From NCBI GenBank assembly GCA_018873225.1, contig JAEILZ010000001.1, forward strand, positions 2,790,001-2,854,000: a stretch of 64,000 bases of DNA, written 5' to 3'. This DNA comes from [Phialemoniopsis] sp. UDSM-2020. Lineage: Eukaryota; Ascomycota; Sordariomycetes; Thyridiales; Thyridiaceae. Shown here in pieces: positions 34,517-44,928 of the stretch; the first letter of the stretch is position 1; the number at the start of each line of letters is the position of its first letter. Below the pieces are notes generated by a model. That model was not told where the DNA came from. It saw only the letters and a list, made by a program, of their open reading frames with translations, and did not search any database. The translations under genes were made by a program, and so were the position numbers.

Positions 34517-36748
34517 AGTGCTGTATGTCGTCGGTGTGTGTGTGGGTATAATGAGTGTGAGGGTCGGATCAGTAGCGGAGGTGCTCTGATGCTCGAATGA
34601 ACCGGATCGGCGTCGGGATCGGTGTCGATAGTGAAAAGATTGCTGCTTCAAGGGAAGGATAGAATTGAACAAGGGACGATCTACGCCGCCGCAGTCGGGC
34701 AATGTCAGTATGGGTCCGGTCAATAATCAAAGAGGAGGATGTTGATGATGATCTTGGACAGCCAAGGGAAAATGGAGTCTCGAGCAAGGGCGCCAGGCCG
34801 ACAATAAAAAACAACTCAAGGAAAGGCAGGATGATAGCCAGCCCCGGATTTGCCAAAGGGAGGCGTTATGAGGTAGTCCATTGAGGTTTTCGTGCCTCGC
34901 CTTTGCGAAGAATGGAGATGCTGAATAGTGGGTTTTTTGGTGGTGGTTGTTCACATACCCAAGGGATGCTCCCGCCTCTAGCAATTTTTCAAAGGTCGAC
35001 AAACGCAAAAACAGCTTAGTTCCGGAAGGAATGGACAGGAGATACAGCTAAGAGAATGAAGCTGTATTCCAGTGGTGATTTTAAAGATCGTGAGGGTGAA
35101 AAGGAAGGGACGCTCTTCGAGCACCTTGAGGCCGGCGACAATGGACCTTTGGCTTTTTGGACGAGAGGTGAAGAGAGGAGAGGAGGACGAAGAGGAGAGG
35201 GAAAGGGGGGATTGAAAAGAGCCACACTGTGGTAGCATCCAGCACTCTCTCCACCGCAATACAGCACAGAGGTGGGTGCAGGTGGTGGTGTGTGCGTACG
35301 TGGTGGTGATGGTCTGGGCTGTGTCCACCTTCTCTCCCTCCACTTTCTCTCCCTGTCCCCTGTGCCTGTGCCTGGGAGAGAGACGCTGTGATCAAGGCCA
35401 GGGCGGGCACTTTCCCAGGATAGCGCTGCAAAGCTGCCAGGGGTTTGCACAGATGCAGCAACAAACAGGGGGGCTGATTGGCCACCAAGCCACCACAACG
35501 GTTGTTCCTGAGCTAGCGCCAGCCATCCTGAGGCGGCAAGCCAATGAGGGGTCATGGCTCTGTTGATAAAAACCGGGGGCGTAATTTCACGATTTGGGGG
35601 TGGAGCCTTCCCTCAGATTCGAGGTCCTGTGATTGTGATCTCTCTCTCTCTGGTCTGGCTTCTCGTCAAACCTCCAAAAGGCGCGCGCTCAATTGCAGAA
35701 GCGCCGTTATGTGTGCACTGCCAAGTGGGTGTCAGAAAGGTTGACGGTTTTGGATCAATCTCTACCCAAAACACTAACAAACTGAACGATCCATGCATTC
35801 TTAGGCAGTGGGATAATCCAGGGTGATCAGTTAAGAATTGAGGTACATCGAGCAGGCAAACCGTCAACGAATCTGTCACCCACTTGACTGCATCCTGTCT
35901 CTTGACGCTCACCATTCAGACACCTGACCATCATATTGTCACCGTCTTGTCCAATTGTGTTGCAGAGAAGCAACTGGCTTTGCGGTTTCCCTTCCTTCAC
36001 CAGACCAAACATACCAAGTCAGAATGTCTAGAACGCCGCTGACGAAGACTGCTAACCCGACGTCAACAAAAACAATTAAATGCGGCGGTATGAGGCTGTT
36101 CTATTTTGATCCATTCGTGTTGACAAAGCCACGCACCGTTCCGGAACTTGGCTTTGGAGGCGAACGGCTAGAGGAATATTGATATGGCCACCATTCCTGA
36201 GCACCCCCACAAAATGCCATCATCTCGACCACGCCTCATCCAACCACCCCCGGGCTTTCGATAATGCACATTGGGACGACTTCTTACAGCTAGTATAATA
36301 ACTAGCAGCATTCGAGGCATTTCAATCAGGGTCCTTTTGAAGCCTCATGCGGCATCGTCGCAATCCGGGGGCGGGTGGCTTCGCGCCACTGAAGATGATG
36401 CTGGAAGGAGCCATTCCCAGAACCGGACCCAGCCTCATACAAGCCGCCTGTCATAGTTGGCTCCCGTCAAGCCTTCCGTTCAACACAATGCCCGGATAGC
36501 TGAGTGCCAAGTATGTGGCGAGTTACGATGTCTCAGCATCCATGGTTGATTTTCTTGCATTCGGAATGTTTGACTCGATCATATGTCGTCTTCTGCTCAA
36601 TTTTCTATGAAATCTCGAAGGGCAGAGCTTGAGAAACACGCACTCAGGCACGCCAGGCTCGAACGGCCGCCAGACTTTCGCGTGCAACTAGTCTAAACGT
36701 GGTAATGCTCTCTCCGATCATCACAAACAAGTGTTCGATACATCTTTG
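34517..36748. other. 2.2 kb intergenic, boundary of the metabolite cluster
   Basis: Promoter of the small membrane protein on the left, with a purine-rich GAGAGG tract around 35,165-35,220 and a GGTGGT-rich tract near 35,270-35,310. The dispersed repeat copy B follows. The right end is the 3' side of the AflR-like regulator. No gene recognised. Confidence 0.45.
35716..35845 (+). repeat. dispersed repeat, copy B
   Basis: Opposite orientation to copy A and the same orientation as the intron copy C. The run CAGAAAGGTTGACGG, the GGATCAATCTCTACCC core, an ACTAAC, then GGCAGTGGGATAATCCAGG are shared with copy A. By eye the match is about 110 bases at roughly 80%. Confidence 0.7.
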
Positions 36749-38007
36749 TCAGGGCGTTCCGATAGCCGCCCTTAACTGGTCGAGCCGGCTCCTCATGTTG
36801 GTACACCATTGATTGAGGATTTCCTTGCAATGATTCGTCGCACCCGCTTGCACGTTGTTTGCCAAAAGTTGCACAATCTGCTGGTAGCGCTGCAGCTCCT
36901 TGCACAGGATGCGTCCTGCTAGAGCCAATTGCTCCTCTGGCTCGAGCTCAAAAACACCAAACTGGAGTGTGGGCAGACTGCTACTTGCTGGGCGATAGCT
37001 CCTCGGTGAGGACCGGTCAAGTCCCAGAGTACGGACGACATCCTCGAACAGGGCGAGGATCAGGTCCAGGGTCGATGCCATGATCATCACCCCGCTGCTG
37101 CAGGCACGATGCTCATCGAGAGCCATGATCTTGGTGATGTCCGTCATGCACGCCTTGTTGATCCGCATGACTTCGTCCAGCGAGTGATTCTCATGACGCT
37201 GGTGGGCCTCGAGCAGCCTTACCATCTTGCATAACGAGACGATATGTGGGAACTGCTGGCTATTTGGCTGTGGCCATATTGGTACAGAGAAGCCGGATGA
37301 TTTCCGGCTCGGTGCTACAGTCGGCATCTTGTCCGCCGCTGTGAAGCCTGTTGATAGGCTAGGACTTGGCAGTAACGTCGTTCCCGCATACAAACTTGTG
37401 CTCGATTCACTCTTTCCATCCCGACCGGCCGAACTGGTACTTGGCGCTGGTATGCGCTCTGTGTCGAGCTCGAGACGACCACCAAGTGTCACGTTCGTGC
37501 TGTTGTCGTTGGCTGCCTGTGTGTCCCAAGACCAGTTGAATGTGTTCCCACTCAGCTCGTCGCCGTCTTGGCCGTCGCTCTCGTGGCCAGGAAGCAGAAA
37601 GTTGCTTGGACTCATGCACTCGGCTAGGAGGTCCATGTTCAAGCCTTCCATAAGGTCGCCGGAAGGTAAATCGGCAGGCGGGCCCGGCGACCCCACTGGC
37701 GACAGAGTCACTGCCGTTGAGTTGTTTCGCTGATTTTGATCATGGCTGATGCTGTGTTTGTTTCTTTTTGAAACTCTTCCCACCATGGAGACTTTGTAAA
37801 CGCAACTCAACCCGTTCTGGCGGCAGCGTTTACATCCAGACCTCTCTCCGCTACACCGAACCTGGTCAGTAGCCACATTAGCAAATGAGGTTGAGCTGGG
37901 GCTTCCTAGGCATGACGAGCACCAACCTTTGCGGCATGACACTCGGTACAAGCCGAGCGCATACGGGGAGGTCGTACGTTGGAGCTGGGTATATTGCTGC
38001 CGAACAT
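36749..38007 (-). CDS. AflR-like Zn2Cys6 regulator, probable cluster activator
   Basis: Exons on the minus strand are 38007-37927 and 37861-36749, giving 397 residues. The Met at 38,007 is in a different frame from the long open frame that starts upstream. Splicing restores a complete zinc cluster with Cys 20, 23, 30, 37, 40 and 47. The C-terminal half resembles the AflR domain found in regulators of sterigmatocystin/aflatoxin and other clusters (HIVSLCKMVRLLEAHQ, then SSGVMIMASTLDLILALFED). A Ser/Pro-rich linker joins the two. It lies at the left edge of the sulfur-metabolite cluster and would be the GliZ counterpart by position and type. Which genes it binds is not shown by sequence. Confidence 0.88.
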
Positions 38008-38730
38008 GGGACCCTCTCGTAGGTTTGTTGACGGGCTTCTCTCCGTTCGTCATATGCGCCTTGAATGATGTGACGGCTCGAAGTGCATCAACATGCTTTC
38101 CAACTCATGTTATTTGCATCAATTCTCTCAAGATTGTACTCTTTTTTCCTATTTTAGGACCGGAGACGCTGATGGACACCGCGACTGTGGGCGCTTCTTA
38201 TCACTCACCACCTTCACGCACCTTGGTGGAGCAAAGGTTGCCACAAGGATCTTGTAACTGCGACTTCTCCATCACACAAAGGTATCACCCTTTTGGAAGG
38301 CAATTGGAGCATAAGCAGACCTCAATCGCGCGGGTATGGTGCACCCGCCGGTGGTTACAGTGCGTGGGCTTTGCAACCTTGATGGTCAACAACCTGCACG
38401 ACCACCCGCAACAATTGGGTTACACGACACTTAGAACCATCCACAGTCATGGGTCAAAGTTGTCGTTTAGCTCCCTGAACCACTGGTGGTTTCTGCAGTC
38501 TTATTTCAAAGCTTGTCCTAGTGGCACTGCCAGCTCCTGCCTTGGATGATGATGACCATTGGCTAACTTTATTTGGTCTTGGCTGAGGCCAAGCAGAATC
38601 CTACGCATGCTAATTCGAACATCTAATCTCTCGAATCACAAGAAGTTCCTGTCACTTTGCAGCAACGATTATCTAGCGCCGCCATAGCCGCAGTACGGTG
38701 GCGTAACATGTCATCCAACGTCTCGGCTGT
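38008..38730. other. intergenic, regulator promoter
   Basis: Upstream region of the AflR-like gene and 3' flank of the AtaL-like gene. No gene recognised in the open frame at 37,929-38,549, which overlaps the regulator's first exon on the other strand. Confidence 0.45.
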
Positions 38731-39402
38731 CTACGTAGCGGTACCGGCGTCTACCTCTTTGTCCTCCTCGGCCCAAGCATCGAGTTTTCCCTCTACCTTC
38801 CATTTGCGGATATCTCTCACTGCATTCTTACAGGCTCCTTGGGCAAGGGCTCGATAATTGACCTCGATGTCCTTGGCTGCTTGGCTACCAGGTTCCACGT
38901 TGTCTAGCCACAACTCATACATGGCCGTAAGAAATAACTCATGCTCATCCGTGGTACCAACTCCTGTTCCATAAGACATCAGGAACGTGCTTTTGGCCCC
39001 CGTTCCGACAGTCTTGGCTTCGACCTGCGCAGTCGTTCATCGTCAACAAAGGGTTTTGCATTTAGCAGTTAAGCTACGGAGCGACTTTTCAAAGCTAGGT
39101 TTAGCTTGGTCAATCAGGGTTCTACTTACGTGTAGAAGGGGCGCAATCACCACGTCTTGGTCCAGGGTCTCACCCGCAGCAGTGTGTACTGCCCCATCAG
39201 CGAGCTTCAACCGCCGCCGGAAGTTGTTGCCCTCGCCCGATAGCACCTCGCACCCTGCTACGTACTCGGCAAAGTCGTGGGGGTTACGCCCTCCTCGCTT
39301 GATCCCCTGCCACAGCTCCTGCGCCGTCAGGCGGGGTGATTCTCCGGGCCGGTTGACTGGGTCTGTGAAGGCCACATTAAAGTTGAACTTGGGGGCTGCC
39401 AT
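38731..39402 (-). CDS. AtaL-like protein (DUF1857 family)
   Basis: Exons on the minus strand are 39402-39130 and 39024-38731, giving 188 residues. The protein opens FNFNVAFTDPVNRPGESPRL, then LTAQELWQGIKRGGRNP, and has a C-terminal helix with LAQGACKNAVRDIRKWK. These are features of the family first named for protein L of the acetylaranotin cluster, probably a START-like small-molecule-binding fold. Its biochemical role is not established. Its presence beside GliK/J/I/T/M/G-type genes supports an ETP-type pathway. The intron (105 nt) is long for this cluster, so part of it could be mis-assigned. Confidence 0.82.
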
Positions 39403-40153
39403 TTTCACTGGATGGGGGGCAAATAATGTCCTTGGCGGGGCGGAAGGATCTGGCTTTGTCTTGACAGTCACGAAGCTACCAATAACCTCGTGAGGCACCA
39501 GGGTGTGTACCTGGTCTCACATCGAGGTATTTATCAACTCGGAGTGCAATGCAAGCCAAGCCCTAGAGGTACTCTAGCGAGACGCTTGACAAGGCGGAGC
39601 GGTCGTTGAGACAGGTTCTAACGGCCGCCACCGGCTCATGTTTGCCGCCTTTCTGATCTGATAGAAGGGAGCTGGCGGGCCGAGCCCTGCTGCGGTCCGC
39701 ATCTTATCATAGTATTACATTCAGAAAGTGGTCACAGAGACGTTGCAAGAAGGCGTGAACTGTAAGTGTCAGGAAACCCTTGAGATCAGCATGCACTTGG
39801 TAGATTCACGAGTTGATCTGCTGGTAATATGGATCAAGGAAGCAATACTCCGTTGTCTGGATTGTGAGTTTCAATCAGGATAGTTGAACTACCCAACCTT
39901 CAACACCCTTTTCCTGGCCCATCGTACACCCTGGGAAGGGGTTATATGGATGCATGGTGTGAGAAGAAGGCATGTTTGATGAGAAACAGCCCCTCGTTAT
40001 TTCAGACTGTTGAAACATGCTACGTTTGGCTATCAACTATCATACAACGAGAGATAATGTACTTTTTCATTATGAAAGAGTTTCCCTGCCTGAAACGTCT
40101 ACGAATTAACCTCTTCACCCTTGAAAGCGCACGAGTAGGTCGTAGATGCTACT
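39403..40153. other. intergenic AtaL-like/P450
   Basis: Promoter of the AtaL-like gene and 3' flank of the first P450. AT-rich in the right half; no gene seen. Confidence 0.45.
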
Positions 40154-41857
40154 TCATTCCTGACCACGAGCCTTGAACAGTACCTCGGCCTCGGCGTCGG
40201 GCAAGATAGCCAGGCCGTAGTGCTGCTGCTTGGGCTTCTCGGTGCCGGGCTTGAGCGCGACGTCGTACCGCCGCAGCAGGTGCGCCAGGATGACCTTGAT
40301 CTCGGCGTTGGCGAAGAAGCGGCCCGGGCAGGCCCAGATGCCGTGCCCGAAGTTGATGTTGTCGAGCCCCGTCGACGCGTGCTGGAATTTGAGCTCGTTG
40401 CCGGGCACGTCGCGCAGGCGCGAGAAGCGGAACGGGTCGAAGCGCTCCGGGTCCGGGTAGATGGCCGGGTCGAGGTTGATGACGTGCGAGTTGATGGTCA
40501 TGCGCGTGCCGGGGGGCAGGACGTGGCCCGTCGAGAGCTTGAGGCCGCGCGGGTTGGTGACGATGCGCGGGATGTTGACTGGGAGTTTGGTCAGTGATTG
40601 CAATGGATGATGGATGAGGTGGGAATGGGAAATTGCTTACCGAGAGAAGGAGGACTGAGGCGCTGGGATTCCTTTGCGAAGCTGTCGAGCTTTCTCAGCT
40701 TCACGAGAGAGTTCTTGTCGATGACGCCATCCATGCCGACGACGTCCAGGACCTCGCGCCTCATCTCCTCAACTTCCTCTGGAGCCAGGGCCGCGAGGTC
40801 AAACACCACATAAGACAACGCATTCGAGAGGTTGTAGATGCTGGCAAAAGTCGCCAACAGCTGGTCCCTTCCCAATTCGCGCAGGGTCGGTGGGGTTTTA
40901 TACTGCGAGATAAACCAGTCTATCATGTCTCCGCCGGGGATGCTCTTCTTCGGCTTCTCGTTCAGACCACCGTTCGTCAAGCCCTCCTTCTCACGCAGCA
41001 GCGGCGCCAACTTACGCTCGTTGGTGGCCCTCTGCTCCTTGAGAAACCTGACCTGCGGCAGCAAGGGCGCAATCAGGTACCGCAGGGGCCAGGGAATAAG
41101 CTGTAGGATCATCCACGCCTTGGACACCCCGGCCGTGTAGTTGACAGTCGCCTCCACCCACTCCGGCTCGCGGCTCAGGGGCAGTCCCACAAAGGCGCGG
41201 CCGGACATGAGGGAGGCGACGCGCGACATGGCGAAGCGCGGCTTGACGGGCGTCCAATCCTTGCACTCCCCAATGTTCTGCGTCACGGCGTAGTCGACCT
41301 CGGCGACGAATGACTGCAGCACGGTCGGGGTGTTGCGGGTGAGAATGTAGCGCATGGCGGCGTCGAACTCATCGGCCTTGGTGCCCATGTACGTGTATTC
41401 ACCGAGAAAGACGTCGTAGTGATGTTTTCTAAGTCGGCGTTGTCAGGACTTGATCTTCTGAATCCGTGTTGGGACCACTCACTTGATAGAAACATCCGTC
41501 TCAGGCAATGTTCTAATGGTTTCAATCTCGGAAGACGGCAACACTGCCATCTCCATGCCAGGCAAAGATAGCATGAACGGAGTATCACGACACTGTTGGA
41601 TTGGCTCAGCCTTGGCATCATTACGAAGCATGTGAAACTGTTCTCACCTTGGTCTGTGCATCTTCCAGGACGCTGATCACATCTGGGGACGTGACCCGGA
41701 ACACTGGGAGATCGTGACGCTTCGGTCGAAGGATGAATCTGTAGAGCAGCCATGCCACAGTTGCAAGGAGTGTTGCAAGGATGATCAAAGATGTGGAATC
41801 CGTTGGAAGAGACGGGTAACTCTTGGCCCTCTCATTGAGCCACTGCCCAACAGCCAT
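40154..41857 (-). CDS. cytochrome P450 (1) of the cluster
   Basis: Exons on the minus strand are 41857-41648, 41592-41483, 41428-40641 and 40578-40154, giving 510 residues. An N-terminal membrane anchor spans about residues 22-45. The ExxR motif reads KESQR. The haem-binding loop is NFGHGIWACPGRFFA, the form common in fungal P450s of the ent-kaurene-oxidase-like type. It is likely to hydroxylate or oxidise the pathway intermediate. In ETP pathways a P450 (GliC) oxidises the alpha carbons before glutathione addition, but I cannot say which of the two P450s here does this. The last exon is very rich in G/C third positions compared with the NRPS. It shares a 257-base divergent promoter with the cyclotransferase gene. 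Confidence 0.9.
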
Positions 41858-42114
41858 GTTGTCTTGGTAAAGTGTGTTGCTCTCAAATCGTAACTTAGGG
41901 GTCGAATTGTTTCGAACAATGCTTCACGATAGTGTCTTGACATTGAAGGGTTTGCTTCAACGAGCCCAACCTATGAGGTTGTATGAAATGTAATCAGACA
42001 CAACGGGCCGTACTTTGAATTGACTGCGTTCCAGCAAGGTCACATAAGACAGCCTCGGGAGGCAAGACGCCAGCCTAGGGCGCAGCAAGAGTGCTAGGGA
42101 GACCACAAACAAAC
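41858..42114. promoter_or_regulatory. bidirectional promoter, P450(1)/cyclotransferase
   Basis: Only 257 bases between two divergent start codons, so both genes probably share control elements. No TATA box is evident. Confidence 0.55.
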
Positions 42115-42992
42115 ATGGCGAGCCAGTCGAGCACCTGTTGTCCAACAGCGGACGGGGGTCAGGTCTGGTACTTTGCATACGGGTCCAATATTCTACCCTC
42201 CACCATGACCCGTCGTGGGCTCGATCCCTTGGACACCAAGAACGTCGTTGCCCCATCCCACGTCCTAACTTTTGACGTCTTCGGCGTCCCATATGCGGAG
42301 CCAGCCATGGCGAGCATCGACCTGCGCCTACCCCACCACCAGTGTCCTCCGGTCCACGGCGTGGCTTACCTGCTATCAGCTGCGGACTACAAGAAATTGA
42401 TCATCTCCGAGGGCGCCGGCGTCGGATACCGGGAGGCCAAAGTGGACGTCGAGGTGCTGGACCCACAAAATGCCGGGGTCGGCCCCACCGTCGCCGACCA
42501 GGGCTTGGCACGTCCGGCGACCGTCCTCTCGACGAGAACCCTGGTGGCGCGCTTCCCTTTCCGACCCAACCCATCCCCAAGCGCGAGGTACATGGTGAGC
42601 AGGCATCTAGCTCCGTCTAATGCATCTATCCGGGTTCACTGTCGCAAGCGCAAGTGCTGACATGTCGGGGCGTGTCCCCCGTTCAGGGTCTGTTATTGGA
42701 CGGGGCGGTAGAGCGGCTGCTACCGGAGTCTTATCAGCGGTGGCTGCGCACATTGCCTGTCTACACCAGCGAGAATCCAGGCGGAGCGCCTCCCCTCGGG
42801 GTCCGCCTATTCTTGGGATTCTGGATGCCGGTGCTCAACTTTGTCATGCGTAGGATCAAGATGAGGGCTAGCGAGAGGGGAGATCACCCCCCGGAATGGC
42901 TGGGTCAGGTCGTCAATGGCCTCTTTCGGAGTATGTGGTATTACCACGACTTAGTGTATTGTAGACTATGGGGTTGCAGTGGTCGGGGCTAG
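42115..42992 (+). CDS. gamma-glutamylcyclotransferase, GliK type
   Basis: Exons 42115-42594 and 42687-42992 give 261 residues. WYFAYGSNI near residue 17 is the substrate-binding signature of gamma-glutamylcyclotransferases. In gliotoxin biosynthesis GliK removes the gamma-glutamyl groups of the bis-glutathione adduct as 5-oxoproline. The C-terminal half carries an amphipathic region (FLGFWMPVLNFVMRR), as expected for the larger GliK-like members. The neighbouring dipeptidase would act next on the product. A Met eight codons upstream is also possible. Confidence 0.87.
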
Positions 42993-43153
42993 ATGCTGCA
43001 GTTTGCTGATACAGTCCTCCTCGGCTACGGCTCTATCCCTAGTCAAGACGGCCAATTTCTAATGACCTGCATGCCTATACATGAGGGTTTTGCTCAATGG
43101 GAGAGTTTTTTTGCTGTCAAGGCCATCAGTAAAGGCTACGTTCGCAAGTGACC

Positions 43154-44604
43154 ATGTCTCCAAGCGCAAGCTACGAAGCCACCTACGAGGAGCGCGCTCT
43201 TGAGATTTTGAAGGAGTTTCCACTAATTGGTATGAGACGAACCAAGAGAAAAGGAATGTTAGTATAAGTTGAGGCTGATCAGATCAAAGATGGTCACAAT
43301 GATTTCCCCTGGATGATACGAGGCTGGTTCCAGAACAACCTGGGCAAAGCTGAGTTTGATGTCCATAACTTGCCTATCGGCCAAACCGATCTAGCAAGGC
43401 TCAAACGAGGACGCATTGGTGGACAGTTCTGGAGTGCTTTCGTCCCAAGGTACGAGATGGTCTGCCCGTGATCTGAAAATGCTGACCTGGGATACCCCAG
43501 TCCGGTCAAGACGGATGACTTCTCGACTACCCCGTTGCTAGACACGCTTCGTACAACTTTCCAGCAGATCGATCTCCTACATAACCTGTTCCGCACTCAT
43601 GATGACACTTTCGAATTCGTGGAAGAGTCAAAAGCAATCATGCCAGCTGTCAAGAAAGGGAAGATAGCAAGCCTAATTGGGATCGAGGGTTTACACCAGA
43701 TTGCCAACAGTGCAAGTGTGTTGCGAATGGTGTACAAGTTGGGCGTGCGATACATCACTCTCTGCCATGACGGCAACAACCTCTACGCAGATTCTGCTGT
43801 GGGTGATGTCTCTGTGGAACACTTTCATTGCAGCATGTGGTACTGAAGTAGCATGCAGACAGGCAAAACACAGCCTCACGGGGGTCTTTCGAAAGAGGGC
43901 CGTGATATGATCCGCGAAATGAATCGAATCGGCATGTGAGATGAGCCTGTGTCTTATATCCAAGCTGCTAAGCTCATTTCTCTATGCAGGATCGTAGACA
44001 TCTCCCACACCACCCACGAGACTCAGAATCAAGTACTTGCTTTATCCACCGCACCAGTGATGTTTTCCCATTCATCAAGGTGTGCAATTTCCTCAACCCC
44101 AGAAGCCCCTCACTAACACGATGCAGCTACTCGCTTTGCCCGCATGAGAGAAATGTCAAGGACGAGACCCTTGATCTACTGAAAAAGAATGATGGACTAA
44201 TTATGGTCGCATTTCTGCCTAATCTCTTGGAACCGAATGGTGGCCAAAAGGCTGTCATGTCACAGGTCATAGATCACATACAGTACATTGCTGCTCGCAT
44301 TGGATACCGGCACGTTGGGATCGGGTCCGATTTTGACGGAATGCTATATGGCCCCGAAGGCTTAGACGACGTCTCTCAGTACCCGAGTTTGGTGGTGGAG
44401 ATGTTGAGGAGAGACATATCTGAAAGGGACATTTCACTTGTATTAGGGCTCAATGTTATTCGAGTTTTGGAGGCAGTAGAGAGTGCTGCTAAGGAACGGC
44501 AATGGAGAGCCTGTGAGATACTCTACGACAACATACCCCAAATCTGGACAGATGAACAGCGTAAGATGCTGGTAGACATGGGAACGGAGAGGGCGCACAG
44601 ATAG
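43154..44604 (+). CDS. membrane-dipeptidase family (M19), GliJ type
   Basis: Exons 43154-43229, 43290-43449, 43501-43798, 43859-43935, 43990-44079 and 44127-44604 give 392 residues. Zinc-ligand motifs of renal-dipeptidase-like enzymes are all present: DGHNDFPW, the bridging Glu in GIEGLHQ, the His in VDISH and in FSHS, and [10 protein letters not shown]. In gliotoxin biosynthesis GliJ removes glycine from the Cys-Gly adduct after GliK. Each of the five introns was placed by restoring these motifs. The third junction gives a clean QPHGGLS block. No signal peptide is seen, consistent with a cytosolic cluster enzyme. Confidence 0.88.
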
Positions 44605-44928
44605 CAGATTAACACCCAAAGTTCTATTTCAAATACAGTTTACCCATAATTAGGTGCTTAGATGGGAGCAAGCGACCACTTCGGCTTGAACCTTCGGCGG
44701 TGCGCTCGCCAGACTTCCCGGCGCTTCGGTCCGGGGGTCTGCAGAGATGTGTGCTTGTCTTGTGTAGTACCCATCAATGCTGCTGCCACTCAACCTTGAT
44801 GTACAGCTCACATAATACCGTACTTTCCCAATAGGTAGCGTTGAGTGTGACTTGTCTTAGCCCATGTCGTGATTCTGACAGCAAGTCGTGCAATTCGATA
44901 AGTCCTTGTCCTAGTCAAGCTACACGCA
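44605..44928. promoter_or_regulatory. intergenic, NRPS promoter
   Basis: A 324-base spacer. It contains GGTCCGG at 44,728-44,734, a motif also seen in three other cluster promoters. It is too short to hold a missing adenylation domain. Confidence 0.45.

Noticed and set aside
36749..38053. 434-residue unspliced version of the AflR-like regulator starting at 38,053
   Set aside because: It breaks the zinc cluster. Removing a 65-nt GT..AG intron and starting at 38,007 in another frame restores all six Cys at standard spacing.
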